From NCBI RefSeq assembly GCF_021018895.1, contig NC_079369.1, positions 7,881,694-7,945,693 on the forward strand: a stretch of 64,000 nt of DNA. Reading direction: 5' to 3'. The notes under the pieces are model-generated. The model was given only the letters and a program-made list of their open reading frames with translations. It did not search any database and was not told where the DNA came from. The position numbers were made by a program, and so were the translations under genes. The stretch comes from Seriola aureovittata (taxonomy: Eukaryota; Chordata; Actinopteri; Carangiformes; Carangidae). This document shows, piece by piece, positions 38,490-52,300 of this stretch (its first letter is position 1; each line of letters opens with the position of its first letter).

Positions 38490-39877
38490 TCAGCGTTTCT
38501 GATCTGCAGGAAAAGGCAGTAAGGAGAGACGACTGGCGTGTTTCACGTACACGTTGCCGTCCTCTAGTTTGACTTCATACACTTGTTGCTGAAACAATAA
38601 AAACAAAGACTTAGGAGCTGAAGGTTGGAGAAGAAACACAATACCTAGAGCTACTGTGGAAACAGTAAGAACTCAAAGTAAGTATAGAGTGTATTAAAGT
38701 TAAAAAGGTAGTAAATCCTAAATTCTGACTTCAGTGACAACAGTACATTTGTTATATTTCATTGTAGTGATGTACAAAAGACACAACTGTTTATGAAAAT
38801 GATGAATGGAAAAGAAGATGAGATGTTTATGGAAAGTGTTGTTTGGACGGTTCATTGATTCACTCATCCAAACAGCAGAAGAGGGGAAGAAGACATGTCG
38901 GAAAACATGATCTTAACTCTGACTGATTTCAATCAGTAGAACATCCTACATCTAATAAAAGTGGGTGATTTGATTGGATTACAGTTTGATTGTTCACATC
39001 AACTCCCAGCTGTAGTCAGCAATTGAAGCTCCCTGCCTCCTGGGTATACAATTAAGTTTTCATATGATGACTTCGAAAGTCAGATACACATTTTAGTGTA
39101 AGCAATATAATGCCAGGTGGTCCAAAGATGATCATATATGGCATCTTTGCAGCAGAAATGCAACAGAAAACTATTAATGTTTTTCATTAAGTTACTAAAA
39201 TTTGTATTGTGTTTATACAGAGCTTAAGAAGACAATTAAATATTCTGGTGGAAAAATAATACAGTATTATAACACTAAAAGCACATAAGAGTATTTCATG
39301 ACTGACCTGTAATGAGGTCCCTGACTTTCCAGTCCTGAGGTCAAAGTCATAGTCATGCCAGGGACAGAAGACCTGCAGGACTCCATCAGCCTCCTCAATG
39401 TCCCCCTCACACAGTGGACCGCCTGGGGGAGACAGGAAATCAGTTTCTTCTCAAAATACATTAAATGTGATTGTGAGGCTTGCATAACATGGTGTTGCTC
39501 AAGATCATCACCATGACCCTCACATTTTGATGTAGTTTCATCAACAATAGGCTCCATTTCCTATGAAGCTCAATACGCTGCTGCACGCACATTTTTCATA
39601 TTTACAAAATGCGACACGCTGTTTAATTCACCTAAAGGGTTAATCTAGGCGAGTATGGATTTGACAGTTGATAGGTTGTGGCTTTACCGGAGTGTGAACA
39701 GCGGGCATCCATGGCAAAAAACTCCCCCTTCACATAGAAGAGGCAGACATCAGAGTCGTAGCCGAGGGAGGAGTGCATTAGACGGCAGCGCTTCTTGGAA
39801 AGCTCCGAGGCCGGGCCTATGAGTCTCCATGAAACGCCTTCCGTGTTTCCTTCTTCATCCCCGGAGCCAGACGCCAT
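38490..39877 (-). CDS. rfesd: Rieske [2Fe-2S] domain protein (RFESD type)
   Basis: Three minus-strand exons join to 134 codons: 39877-39688 (ATG start), 39422-39307 and 38588-38490 (TGA). The introns are GT-AG with phases 1 and 0. The protein has a soluble Rieske fold: box 1 is C60-S-H62 (ARCSHSGG) and box 2 is C83-P-W-H86 (VFCPWHDYDF). Together these supply the two Cys and two His ligands of a Rieske [2Fe-2S] cluster. There is no transmembrane segment, no signal peptide and no partner catalytic domain, so it resembles RFESD, a small cytosolic-type Rieske protein of unknown electron partner (human RFESD is about 157 residues). The N-terminal 15 residues are acidic and Gly/Ser-rich. The start is supported by a CpG-rich upstream region and by the lack of an upstream in-frame ATG in the exon. 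It could be a fish-specific paralogue rather than the strict orthologue. It is transcribed towards cilp2. Confidence 0.9.
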
Positions 39878-40100
39878 AAAGAACGGCGAAATGAACTGCT
39901 TTTCTAATTTGCGCCTTTTTTCCGCCGGGGCAAATGCATTTGGCAGTTCGCTCTGTGCAAATATTCCATATTAACTACCAACCCTGGTACCACAGTCAGC
40001 CGTGCGGACTGAGCTGCCTCCATCCGAGCTGCAGCTCGCCGGTGAGCCGGGACACAGTCACACCGAGGCAGCGCAGTGCGCGAGTACCGCTGCTCTTCTT
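39840..40100 (-). promoter_or_regulatory. CpG-rich promoter region of the Rieske gene
   Basis: CG dinucleotides are much denser here than in the flanks, for example around 39850-39930 and 40000-40090. The region overlaps the first exon and its upstream side. No TATA box is evident, which fits a broadly expressed CpG-type promoter. Confidence 0.6.
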
Positions 40101-41717
40101 TTGAGCTACTGAAGATATGAATAAACGTTTGTCACAGATAACGAGATGCGCTGAAAACAAATTGATAGTAAATGTTTATCATTTGCACACGCAAATATGC
40201 AGCTGCTCTGATGATAATCCTAAAGCTCTGCAAGCAAAGAGCTTCATGTGGCTGCTGCCCATCATAAATGCTTGCTTTAATGTGAATGGACCCAGAAGAG
40301 ACCCTTCCTGTTCTTTGATTAGGGTCAATCTGTGACATGAACTCACCGTTTTATGTTCAAACAATGCAACTCTGCAAATATACCGATCCTCTCAGCTATT
40401 TTGGTGGCCCACTGAGTTTATTGAGAACACTTAAACATACAGAGAATTGAACTTGTTCCCAAAGTATGTGGTAAATGTGGAACATTGCTTTTTATGTACT
40501 GTGCAAATAGTTCAAAACCATTTCTCAATTATCAGTTATAAAGCCTGTTATTGTTCTTTCATGGCAGACTCCATGCTGCTCTGTGCTCCAGACAGGTATT
40601 TGGCTGATATCATCAGTCTGAGTTTTTTCCACAGTGCAGTTTCTTAGCATTATTACGCGTTGTTTGTGAACTCTGCGTCTCAGTGTTTTAGGTGTTGAGC
40701 CTGCAAAACAACTGTGTGACGTTGTCTCTCATTGCAGACACAATTCTCTTGCACTTAATCATAGAAAAGCTGATGGAGATAAAACGTCACATCAGAGAAA
40801 TACATCATGAAACAGGATCTTTAGCTTCTGTAACGCTTCCTATATGTGTAAATCTGTCTATGATCAAAGATTAATGAGTCAGAATTATCACCAGTGTATA
40901 AAACTGACCTTTCCAGTAGCATTGAAGTTGAGCTGTGTGGCACCTGCAAATTTGTCCATTTGGCAAATTGCAAAAAACATAAATACATATATGTATCTGT
41001 ATTTCTTCAACTTTTATTCACCTTGTCTCCATCGCTTTATTGTGCCAGTAATAATGCTGCTGGCAGTTAAGCCTGTAAGTAATGTGAGTTGCTGTCTAGA
41101 CTGGCATGATGCATAACAGAGGCCACTTGTTCTGATTCCTGACTTTGAGAAACTGACTCATGTAAGGCTGCAGCATGAGCGCAGATGTGAGCAGTAATGC
41201 CGTGAAAACGTGTCACGGGGAGGAAGAAAGAATGCTACTGCGTCTTGTCAGAAGTTGGATCCCAGCAAATGTAAACGTGAAGTCAAATCACTGAAGAATA
41301 GGGAAAGCCAGTGTAAAGAAACCTGAGCTACAGTAAGTGACTGGATTCTCATATATGTTGTGTGCTAAGCTAACAGCTTAAACAGACTGACAGGAAGATT
41401 TATCATCATTGTAACTCATTCTACTCAAGTTACCATCTATAACCTTTAAAATCTTGCTATGTAGATGCTTCAAGTGTGAACAAAAGACTTGTACATGCCA
41501 AGAGTTGGGAATGAAATCTACTTTTTGCAGCATTTTTTGCGGAGATTTCCCACTGTAAACATCACTTTGTTGACACATTTGCTCGGCCTTGTCCATTGCT
41601 CAGCATGATTTTGTACAATTGTGATGAGTTTTTGCTTTTAATAGCTCTAAAACACCACCCCACATGAAATATGACAACATTGTATAGTTTTTTTCAGTTT
41701 TTTTTCTTAGTAATATT

Positions 41718-41753
<36 letters not shown>

Positions 41754-44700
41754 CCCTTTATTTGATTTTTTAGCTATTGAATCAATGACTTTAAGTTAAC
41801 TTCAGCAAGAGTTTAACAGTGTTCAGTCATTACAGCATTTCTGGAAATACCCAAACAACTAGCGGTGAAACACAGCTGGTAATATTTTGGCATACTGATT
41901 ATCACAGGTAGGCTTGAGTCATGCAGCCTCCACTCACAGAGCAGGGTTAGATTGGAAAATCCCCAAAGGTGTTTATTTTCAACAGTGCTGCCAAGTATTA
42001 CTTTATAACAGGGTGGGGTCATGAGGTTATGAAATAGATCATGGAGAATTTCAGCCAAAAAGCTGTACAGTGAAGCGGACAGTCTGCAGGTTTGAGCGGG
42101 CACCGGCAAACTGACAGTCGTCACCAACAGCTCTGCTTTGGCACCCTGAAAGGTGAGAAAACTTGCTGCGCACAGACTCTGGATCTCACTAAATGAGCTC
42201 CAGGTGATTTGAGCTATTAGAGAAAAAGAAATAATTATAGAAATCAAAATGATGTATTGTGGAAAATCTGAATCAGCAGGCTGGATGGGATTAATAAACA
42301 AAGCTGCAGACAGTGAGACGCAGGCCAAAATGATCACAGGAGTATTGCAACGTCAATAAATTTCTTTGACTTCCTGATACAGTACTCTGACCACTGGACA
42401 GTATAACTACTTGCATGGGGCAAAATTTGGTGTAGAGAAAGTCTGGCTCGGATGAGATATTAGACTGAGAGTGGAGCCCAAACTCATCCATCATTAGCCT
42501 CGTCTTGTCCACAACCCAGCAACCACCCTCAAAAGTCTCTTAACTCATCGGCCAAGGATGGATGGAAGTCCAGATCTCCAGCCAGTGTGGTTTTCATTAG
42601 CTAAGCAAATGCTTCAGCCAAACAGAAAACACCACTACCTGCTTGCTTTGCTCCTTGTTCTAACAGAGCTTGTCATTCACGTGTTTCTTGTTTCATGTAC
42701 CGATATGAGGGCAGCGTGATTTAAAGCTCCCATAAGGAGCTCATAGAGTATAAGGACAACACTACTGTTTGCTTGGTACTTGATGACCTCTACTATGGAA
42801 CATGAATAGCCATAATGTCGTTATGTCACTTAAAATGCAAAGCCAGACTCAACTTTGATGTTTAGTGGACAGGAAACTGAAGCCACAACTGGCTCCTCGG
42901 CCCAGTCCCAATGTCTGCCCTCACAGACTCACAGACCTGCATTCCCCATAAGCCCCAAGGTTCAGTGCTGTCCCACTGTGAAAACGATAAGTGGTTGAGA
43001 ACCCTTTCATAAACGTTTTGAGCTCTTTATGCACACTTTATGTAAGTCTGCAATGCTGCTGACTTTGCTTCAGGAAATAAGCCGCAATTCAGCCCTGTAA
43101 TGTTAAAAAAGGAGATGACGGGTAGTCTGAAATGATCAAGAGCAAGTTAACATATAGCAGCAAGCACTGTCTCTTCTTGCAGACTGATTTGCAGACTGAG
43201 CCCTCACAGACATCAATCATACATACTGTGATGTGTTCACCATCATCGTGTCAAGTATGTGAGGGCTCTAGACCACAAATGGATAAAACACGCTATGAAG
43301 CAGGACGTGAGACCTCACTCATTTTCATGGTGATGAATCAAAATTCCTGATCCTGTCGCCCATTTCATGGTATTTGTCTAAAGGTGCTGACACACATCCA
43401 AATTATTCAGTCAATGCATATTTTTTGTTTATAATATTAAATCCCAGTGTACATCAAATGTGAAAATATGTTCAATAATAAATATGGTATTTATTATAAT
43501 TGCTGACTTTTATATGATTAAATCCATATTTCTATGAACTATGGTTAATCTGATAAAGTTGGTAACCCAAGCAGACTCTGCAGAAAGTCCACCTGAGGCA
43601 CCCTGTGAACTTGATGAATTGTGGTTTTGCACAGCCATCATCAAGTTCAGGCAAGTCCAGTCATTTGGATTTAGTCAAACACTAAGTTTAAAGAACCTAC
43701 AGAAGTCTAAACTGAATGAGTCTCACATTTTGGTGGCCACAGAAATGCCTCTGGCCCAGGTGGTATGTGATTTCACCAAAGTGCTGTCCCATGAAGCATT
43801 TTGAGTTCTCCCATACTGAAGAATTTATGCTGATAACCTACTACAGCAGAGTATGAAGCAGTAGACTGGCAATAGAATAAAAGTGAATGATCTGAAAGAA
43901 AAAAATGATTACATAGCTGATGTTAATCAAATTATGATTAACATCCATACCGAGTCTTACGTCCAGGAGGTGGACAATACAATAAAAACACCAAATAATA
44001 ATAAACTAGCTTTAACTCTTCTAGGAAGGAAGCCACTCAAATCTGTGCAGTGGGATACTGGAACATTTGTCAAGAAGGAAATCCTCCAATTCTGTGAGGG
44101 ATGAGACGGAGGCAACTCCACACTTTCTGCCCCCAATCTCATAAAGGTTTGATGATCTTTAAATCTGCTTACTGGGGAGGCCACATAAGGATCTTGTTCT
44201 TAATAGTGTTCATGAGACCACTCTGTGATTTGTTTAGCAGTGTTTATGGGCGCATTAGGATCTTGGAAAACAGGACCATGGTTAGGGAACAGTGTTTGCA
44301 CCACCTGGACCTGTAAAACAGTCTCATTCGTTGACTGTTATATGACCATGCAGAGCAATAATCAGATCTAATGACACGAGATGGCTGCTAACACCTTTAC
44401 ACATCCACAGTATTAAAATGCTGGCAGCAGTCCATGCAGACTGAAGGCATCTTTTGGCTTTTTCCAGACACAAAGCCTGCCTGAGTGAAGGAAAAAGGGT
44501 GAAAGGCGAAATGACTCATTGGACCGAACTGACGTATGAATTATGGAAACTTGCAGAAAACAGGACAATGAGCAGAGTTCTCGCTGCTAAATTGGCAATC
44601 AGCTTAGCGTGACACCTGTGAAGGCTGATTTATTATTGTGATTTACCTACTTCAAGGTCAGTCATTTCTGCGGGTTAGTTTCCCCACCTCAATCACTCAG

Positions 44701-45347
44701 ATTACTTGAGTGAATCAAAATTCAAACAGAAAAGAAGAAACCAACGTTTGAAGTATTGATTAATGGTCTTGTTTGCGTCTCTTGAGATTGGACTTTGTGA
44801 TCATATTAGTGTGATCGATGGCGTTGAAATGTAAGTGAATGCAGATACTTGCTAATATTTCCTCTGTCACAGTCTACTTTCTCAACTTGTCAACAACATC
44901 TCTCTGCAAACTCACTTTGACATTCTTAATGTTACTTACCAATGTCATTTCTCATGTATAAAGGTTAGTGCTGACACTTAGATACAAAGAGTTGTTCTCT
45001 TGGAGATGTTCTCTGACAGGATATATGCGATCTGAAGTGATTCTGTGCAGCATAATTTCTTTAGGTGTAGTATTACGAAACAGTCTGACAATAGATAGGA
45101 CAGAGAGCAAGACTCAGACCAATTTTCCAAATGGCATCGCTCAGTGAAGTGCACCTTATTTGACCTGCACACATCTTAAACCTTAGAATGTTTTTCTCTA
45201 ACCAGTTTGTAGAGGAAAGACATCATTTAATTGTACCCATGAGACAGCAAGGGCATGACATCGAGTCGCTGAGTCACTCTCTGTAAAGTCCACCCCCCGT
45301 CTCTTCACCTCCACGGCATACATGTCTGCAGGAGAGATCAGACTATG
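40101..45347. other. Gene-poor stretch
   Basis: No convincing exon was seen. A 174-codon minus-strand frame at 41813-42337 has hydrophobic stretches but no recognised family and no splice context. An (AT)n tract lies at 41720-41751. Confidence 0.5.
41720..41751. repeat. (AT)n microsatellite
   Basis: About 32 bp of AT dinucleotides in gene-poor sequence. Confidence 0.95.
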
Positions 45348-45484
45348 CTACATTCCTTCCTTCGTGTCCTCAGTCCTGATTATATCCAGACACAATACGT
45401 CTTGTTCCTCAAGGTTCCCAAGCTCAGCAGACGGACTGTTAGGGGAGGTAGGGTCTGAAGAGTGAAGAGGCAAGAGTTCACCAT
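45348..45484 (-). other. Weak candidate terminal exon
   Basis: On the minus strand an acceptor-like ctgcattttcag is followed by a frame of 45 codons ending in TAG. It has a protein-like Ser/Pro/Glu-rich composition (HSSDPTSPNSPSAELGNLEE) and a tail with LCLDII. It resembles the cytoplasmic tail of a receptor-like protein, but no family is recognised and no companion exon was found upstream. It may be chance or a relic. Confidence 0.2.
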
Positions 45485-45937
45485 CTGAAAATGCAGACGT
45501 GTAGCTATCATGACGTGCCTATATGATGATGGTTTTACGGTGTGCCATATGGTTTACGTTGGATTGTGTTGATATACAGTATTGTGTTGACTGGAGGAAA
45601 TAGGATGAGGTATATGATGTTGATTAGGCACAGTGTAGTTTTCAAGAAGCCTGTGATTCAGTTCATGGTATGTGGCTAAATAATCATAACACACAACTAT
45701 ATTACATGACACTTGGTACATGATTTTAAGTAACCACAGCTTGCAAATTGTGATGAGGCTATACAAACTCTGCACTGTTGCCATTTCAGGCTACAATATA
45801 TTGTATATGCAGTGTTTATACAAAGTAAACATTACAATCTAGGCATCATCTGGTATCAGGTATGTATGAAATGTTTTCTTTCTGCTTTCCTTACTTCATA
45901 AAACTTGTCACTTTGTGTGGATATTAATTTAACAGAG

Positions 45938-46062
45938 TTTACACCTATGCTAGCAGCTCTGTGAGGCTGTAATGTGGCACAAAGGTGATTTCAGCTAAAT
46001 GCTAATGTCAGCATGCTAACATGCTCACAATGATTATGTTAACATACTGATGTTTAGCAGGT
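45938..46062. repeat. Fish interspersed repeat fragment (GCTAACATGCT type)
   Basis: The text cagcatgctaacatgctcac, followed by gatgtttagcaggta, resembles a repeat common in spiny-rayed fish. It stops abruptly where the next repeat begins. Confidence 0.6.
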
Positions 46063-46330
46063 ATTGGGCCCTATCTTACACCCGGCACAAAGCTTTGCAA
46101 AGTGCAACGCAGGTGTCTTTAATAGTTTCAGACCGACGCAGTTATCATTTACCTGTCCAGTGGCCGTGTTACAATTACGCTTGCAGCAAAAAACCTGGTC
46201 CGAAGTCAATGGCACAATAGTTATTTTAGAGAGAAAGTAATATGCGCCTACAGAGGCGAGTGGACAACGCAAATACGCTCTGCCTTTTACGCACAAGCAA
46301 AGTGTGTTATAAATGCACTTCAGATGTTTG
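46063..46330. repeat. Fish interspersed repeat (gggccctatctt type)
   Basis: It starts gggccctatcttacacccgg and contains agtttcagaccgacgcag and aaacctggtccgaagtcaat, which I recognise as a frequent fish repeat, probably a DNA-transposon derivative. It abuts the truncated repeat before it, which suggests a junction insertion. Confidence 0.6.
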
Positions 46331-49300
46331 GATGAGTCAGGTGGAACATTACTATACGGCCCTCAGAAGGTCAGAGCCTTTTTTGTGGCATATTGCATAA
46401 TATTGTCATGCGTCATGGATGTCTCTTGGACATAAATGAGGGTCTACAGAGGAGTGTTCTTTCTTACTACCTTGTAAATCTGCAATACTACTGTTTCCCC
46501 ATTCATCAATTGAATTTGTCCACAGTTTCATAATGAACTGAAAATGCATTTACACTTCTCATTATAAAACATAAAAGACGTCAAACGTTGTGATTTTCTG
46601 CCGTTGCTTTTAGAACTATGCGCTCATGTTAAATAAACCATAAAGACTTATTGAACTGAACAAGAAACAAAAAAAAGAAATACTTTATTTAAATATGAGA
46701 AGCACAGAAAACCAATAAAAATACTTATTTCATGCATGAAGCCAAAAATAAAAATAAAAAATGTAAACTTCATGAGTCCTATATCCCACGCTCTCATTAC
46801 TTCGCACACACATCAACGGAAGCAGATAATAGAGAGAGAGACTGGAAGCTCACAAACCTGCTATCAAACACTGATAAAAAGTGTTCTACTCACAGACCTA
46901 TAAACACTAGACCCACTCTGCATCTAACTCTGCAGATATGTGAACACCAGACCCGCTCCCTCTTATCAGTGCACTCATATTCAGTTCTGAGTCACACAAA
47001 GAACAGCAACAAACAACTTTGGCTCCACCAGGCCAAAAACAAAAGCCATGAGACCAATTAAGCCAGATGAAATGAAGAAAAATAAGCACGTTTAATTACT
47101 TTTGAAGGCAAAAAACACACAAAACACTAATGCATACATACAAACCTACAAAAACACCATCTTCTCAGAGATGGCAGTTTGCAAAAGAAGCAGAGTTGAC
47201 ATAGTCACTAAATGAATGATGCATAGATTCAGGTTAAAAACACACTTGGATCAAATTTTGGTCAAGAAAATATTGGTAACTAGGGCCCATAAGAGAGAAG
47301 GCAAAAGAGAGAGAAACTGTTGTTGGAACATTGCATTTGAAAGTGGCCCATGGAGACATTAAGTCTGTTCCCATCTGTTTCCATCAACAGGACTGACTGC
47401 TGCTGCAGATTCCATCTCTGACTCAAACTAAGTCTTAGTTTTCCTCTTATGGATACTTCAAGCCTCACTGATCTGCATGCGACCCGTAACAGCACTCTTA
47501 AAGAGACATACTGTACTCCCTGGCCCTCAGAAACAGACGTTGGGCATTTTATAAAAGAATATTACAGTCTGGAACAAGATAGATCAGAGACTGGATAATG
47601 GAGGCCAATGGCTTTCTCACAAAGTAAACAAAAATTTAATTCATGTGTGCCTGTCCCGTGTTATATTAGAGACAAATTATAAAACAGTGCAAACAGTGCA
47701 GGGAGATACCTCCCAGGTTTTGAGCTTGCAAGACATACATCTCCATATTAGTTTGCTCAAGAGATCAACAGCAAAGAAATTCTGCCTTAATTACACCCTA
47801 GCATCAATAGATCTAACATGTTCCCCAGTTTCCATCAGAGTGACGGTGTAATGGCCAGCCCAGAGGAGATGTAAAAGGTCACTAAAACAACACGAAACTG
47901 GACATGTCTATCAATCTTATGTTTAAGATGAATGTAAGGATTTAAGAAAAGAAAGCTCAGCTCTATAAAAGGCCATTTGATAGACCATGAAAGGAAAGAT
48001 GTAATCTGCATTGGCCTACAGCTTCAAACCACATCACAGCGTTCAGGCTGACAGCCTCTCCAGCTTCAGTGGGTATGAAAGTACACAGGACTCACAGTGC
48101 AGGGAGGGGAGGGATTGATTTGTAAAGGGGAACCCATCCATCTGGGAAAGTGAACATTCAGAAACAAAGGCCTCGTGGAGTGAAATTCAACATGTTAACT
48201 GCTTATGCTGCATCTTCAGGGAGACTCGCATAATGTTTACATGAATGGGGAAATTAAAATGAAAATGCTGTTTTTGTGCCAAATATGAATCCAGCAATAA
48301 ATAACCAGTTTGGTCTCATCAATTAAACCCCCTGTCCGATCACTGGTTTTCACAAGCAGACACATCATCGTACTTTGTTGTCAGATATCTATGTTGACAT
48401 GAAACAGTGATTTTTCAAGGGTCGTACATATAATTGTCACCCTCTAATCACGGCTAATTTGTCGGCTGTGACATTGTTCAATCAGTGGAAAGCCAAGACA
48501 GAGTGAAAAGTAAAATGTGCTACATTAATGTGTAGAAAACAGCAATATTATGTCATAGTATAGTATAGCTCAGTACAACATCAGCAGCTCTGTATTTAAT
48601 CAGCGTTCAATCACAAATGCTTTAATATGTTTTCTACTGCAAAATGCCTCTGCAACTCTTCAAACCCAAACTTTTCTGCAAGGCATGCTGTTTGCAAAAT
48701 ACACAAATCACTAATTCACTTCCTAAAGAGCTTATCACCCACATCTTGGTGTGGCAGTGTGAAATGCAAAGTTGTGCATAACTTGAGAGATCACAGACAT
48801 GCTCCTCATGTCACTGGGGGGTCTCAGTGAGATAGAGGTCTGCACCAGATAACTTAGTGATAGCCATGAGAAATCTGCAGTCTGTCCATTGGTCCTGTTC
48901 AACAGTGTTATACTTGTAGTATAAATACTTTTTAAAGCCGATTTCAATTCCATCAAAGTGAATTCTAGAGGACAGTAGAAAGTGAGATTTGGGGAAGTCA
49001 AAAATGAAATGCACTTTTTGTTCTATTGTTCATAATGTCTCAATTTTAGATATAGGCTTTTTTTCATAAAGTGTTTGCAGACTGTCCTGATTTTTTTTTT
49101 TTGTTTGTTTGTTTTTTTCGTCTGATGAACGTAGACTTCAGTGCCTGTGTTTCACCTTCTCAATTTGTGTTAGATGCTTACCAACAGCTTATGAGGGCTC
49201 TTTATGTTTGAAACGTTGTCTATATAAAGATATGCTTATATAGCTGTGATGTCCACACAGCAGGATTGTGTTCATATTTGACTTGACACTGAGTCGCATA

Positions 49301-52300
49301 CATGGAGGTATATGATATTTGTCCTTCACTCTCTTCATGTTATTGCTCTTGCTTGTTATGTTTATAGTTACTTGTAAGCCCATGCAGGCTGGGCACCTTT
49401 TGGTGTTTGACACATTTATGAAATAAAATGACCTTCCTATCTACCTTTAAAGCCAATGGCAAATATATATTTTGAACATGGCTGGGTTAACCTACTACAG
49501 CTCATGGTGCAAAAAGGAAATAAGGGCAACCCTGATTGCCCATTCTTTTCGCTCTATATGTGTTGTGTATTTACCCAGTCACCTTCAACTACCCATTATG
49601 TACAGACACACAGGAGACTACACATGGCAGCCTCAAACCTGGTTCCAACCAATACCAGTTTTTAGTAATATGATCAATATGCACTTTATTATAACACAAT
49701 ATTCACAGAAGGTCTTTAAACTACTTTTGACACAATGCTACACCCACCTTCAAAAATACGGAACAACATCATTATTATTAACTTCATTTCAGTTGGGCAG
49801 CAAAAACTCAGATGCAAAATCATCTCACAGTCACAGTCAACAAACTTGATTCAGATCCTAATGCACTGCTGTGTAAATACACCATGAATATAACTGAGTT
49901 TTCAGACATCAAATGAGGGGTCTATTTTGAGTGGCTAGTTCAATTAGTACTTATTCATTGCACAGTTGGTGAAACAGTGAGGATTTGCTGTTTTGTTTTA
50001 CTACACTTACTACACTACATCTGGAGCGTCATAATCCGCCCCAACCACAGACACCTCTTGTCTTCCACATGTTCCCACATTTCACTTCAGATCTGGCAAC
50101 TATAATAAGTTTCACTTGCTAAAAACTAGGTCAGGGCAGGAGCTACCTGCCTGGAATAACCTGCGTATTGCCCAGGGAATCCTCAATGTCTTCCTGACTT
50201 GCCTTTGAATGTGAGCTAGGAGCATTAAAGTCACAGTGGAACACTTAATGAGGTGCTGTGCGTCTTTCCAGTCTGATATCTGGAGGGCCAAAGGTCCAGT
50301 GATTGTCCAGTTCAATACTTCCAAAAGTAACTGACGGTAATAACATCCAGTCATTCTGGCCCCATGAACATACATAACTGAAAATAAAGCCTCAAAGATT
50401 GAGAGAGATAATGGGATGATATTCTGCTTCTCAACGACTCAGGCAGAGGAAATGGTTTATGATATTAATCTATACTTCCTGTAAACTACATAGTAAATGC
50501 AAGAGAAATTCAAACTGACATCAGGTTTTTACGTACTACTTTTGTTTGTTTGTAGTGTCTCAGATCAAATCATAGATAACTGCAGCAGCTGCTCTGACAC
50601 TTGACCTCGATACACGGCCTCATGCATGCTCATCTTTTACTTTCTTAGTTTGACTTGTCTGATGGGTTTGAAAGGGTAAAATGTGGAAGAATGAAATAGA
50701 AGAACAAACGAGCAAAACACTGAAATGACTTCAACAAATGTGGATAATATGAAATTTCCATTTGATCCAACTTAAAAAAGGAATTCCTGTATGGCTTTGC
50801 TGAATCTGTACTTATTGTTTGAAATTGCAGTTATGCATATTTTTAAAGAGGTGAATTCAAGCCGGCTATTTCGCTCCAAATACCATCCCTCAGTCCTGAC
50901 TGCTTACTCTTCTTTTCCACAGATTATACTGCTTCTGCAGCTAAAACACTCATGCATAAATGGTAAGAAGTTAACTTCTTTAGTCAACATTTTGAACTGT
51001 GGAGCAGACACAGAAACGTCCTACAGTGATTCAAAATTGTATAGCCTAGTATTGCAGTTCTGTGTGAGTTGTGCATTGATTACTCTTTCATTTTGAGAAA
51101 TTATCACCACGGTTTCAGAATGACAAATTCATGATCATTCATGATTCTTACCTCACTGCTGATGCATCTGACCCCAGCCATAACCTGTTTTATTTCACAA
51201 TTTGTTTTGCCAGATCATGAGTGGCCTGTAATGTGAAATCTCAGAGACCTTGAAAGGAAGATCATACTGGGACTATTTGTGCAGGCCAGACATTTCAGAC
51301 ATGAATCACTGTGGCAAAACAAGCTGTTGTTCATCCTTTAAGCATGTGAAACTAAAGAAGTACAAGACGACACAATCTTACTTTCCAGAGGTTATAGTTC
51401 TCTTATTCTGTGGCCCAGGCTTCTCTGCATCAAAATAAAGGCAGCAGTATGTGCATTAGAACATACTCATTTGCACGAGTATGTGCTGAACTAATACAGT
51501 ATATCTCATCACAAAAACAAAATGTCATGATACCATATATGCAATTTCTTCATAATTGTGTTAGTTAATTTAATACAGCTCAACACTTGTTGCCATTTTC
51601 GCCACTACACTATCAGCTTTTCAACATGGGAAAAAGCAAAAAGCAAAAATAAAATTCACATAAAGGGAAATTTATTACCACAAAAGCAGAACATCAGTTG
51701 TGACTATCTTCTACATCCTGCAAGATAACACGTGGAGACAGTCCATAGTGATTGCTCTTATCTGCAGACTAAATCAGTAATCTTGACAATCAGTCGTTGC
51801 AGCAAAATGTGATCTAGAATTGGTTTTTACGTGTTGTTTTCAGATTTGAGAGGGAGATATTAAAAACAGAGACATCAGAATTACACTCCAATGGAACAAG
51901 ACTGAGACGAACTGATCCACAATCACACAAGCATCAATATATGTTTTAATATCTACTGTAAGAAAAGACAAACAGCCTCCCTTGGGAATAATGCGAATGA
52001 GATACCTGCTAGAAAAGTCATCCCCAACACCTCAGGTATCCTGTCCCATCATCTGTCTCTCCATCATTTGAAGGTTCTTCTTCACCATCATCATTCCCTC
52101 CTGTTTATCCCTCTGTCTTTCCTCATTACTTTTTGAACAGTTGTTCTAAATGGCTTTGATTTGCCAAGCCACATGGAGTCAGAGCCAGGTCAGTAAGCAG
52201 CAAGTGTGACAGTGATATATAGCTGCCATTAGTGAGTGACTGAAATGTTGATGTCACACTAATCAACAACTAAATCAACTAAAGAAATAGATCACCCTGG

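Noticed and set aside
41813..42337. 174-codon minus-strand open frame with hydrophobic stretches
   Set aside because: No recognisable family, no splice or promoter context; a frame of this length can occur by chance in 64 kb.
50112..50375. Minus-strand frame with GARMTGCYYRQLLL, faintly like a mariner transposase
   Set aside because: Only about a dozen residues look similar; the catalytic Asp motifs cannot be seen, so no element is called.
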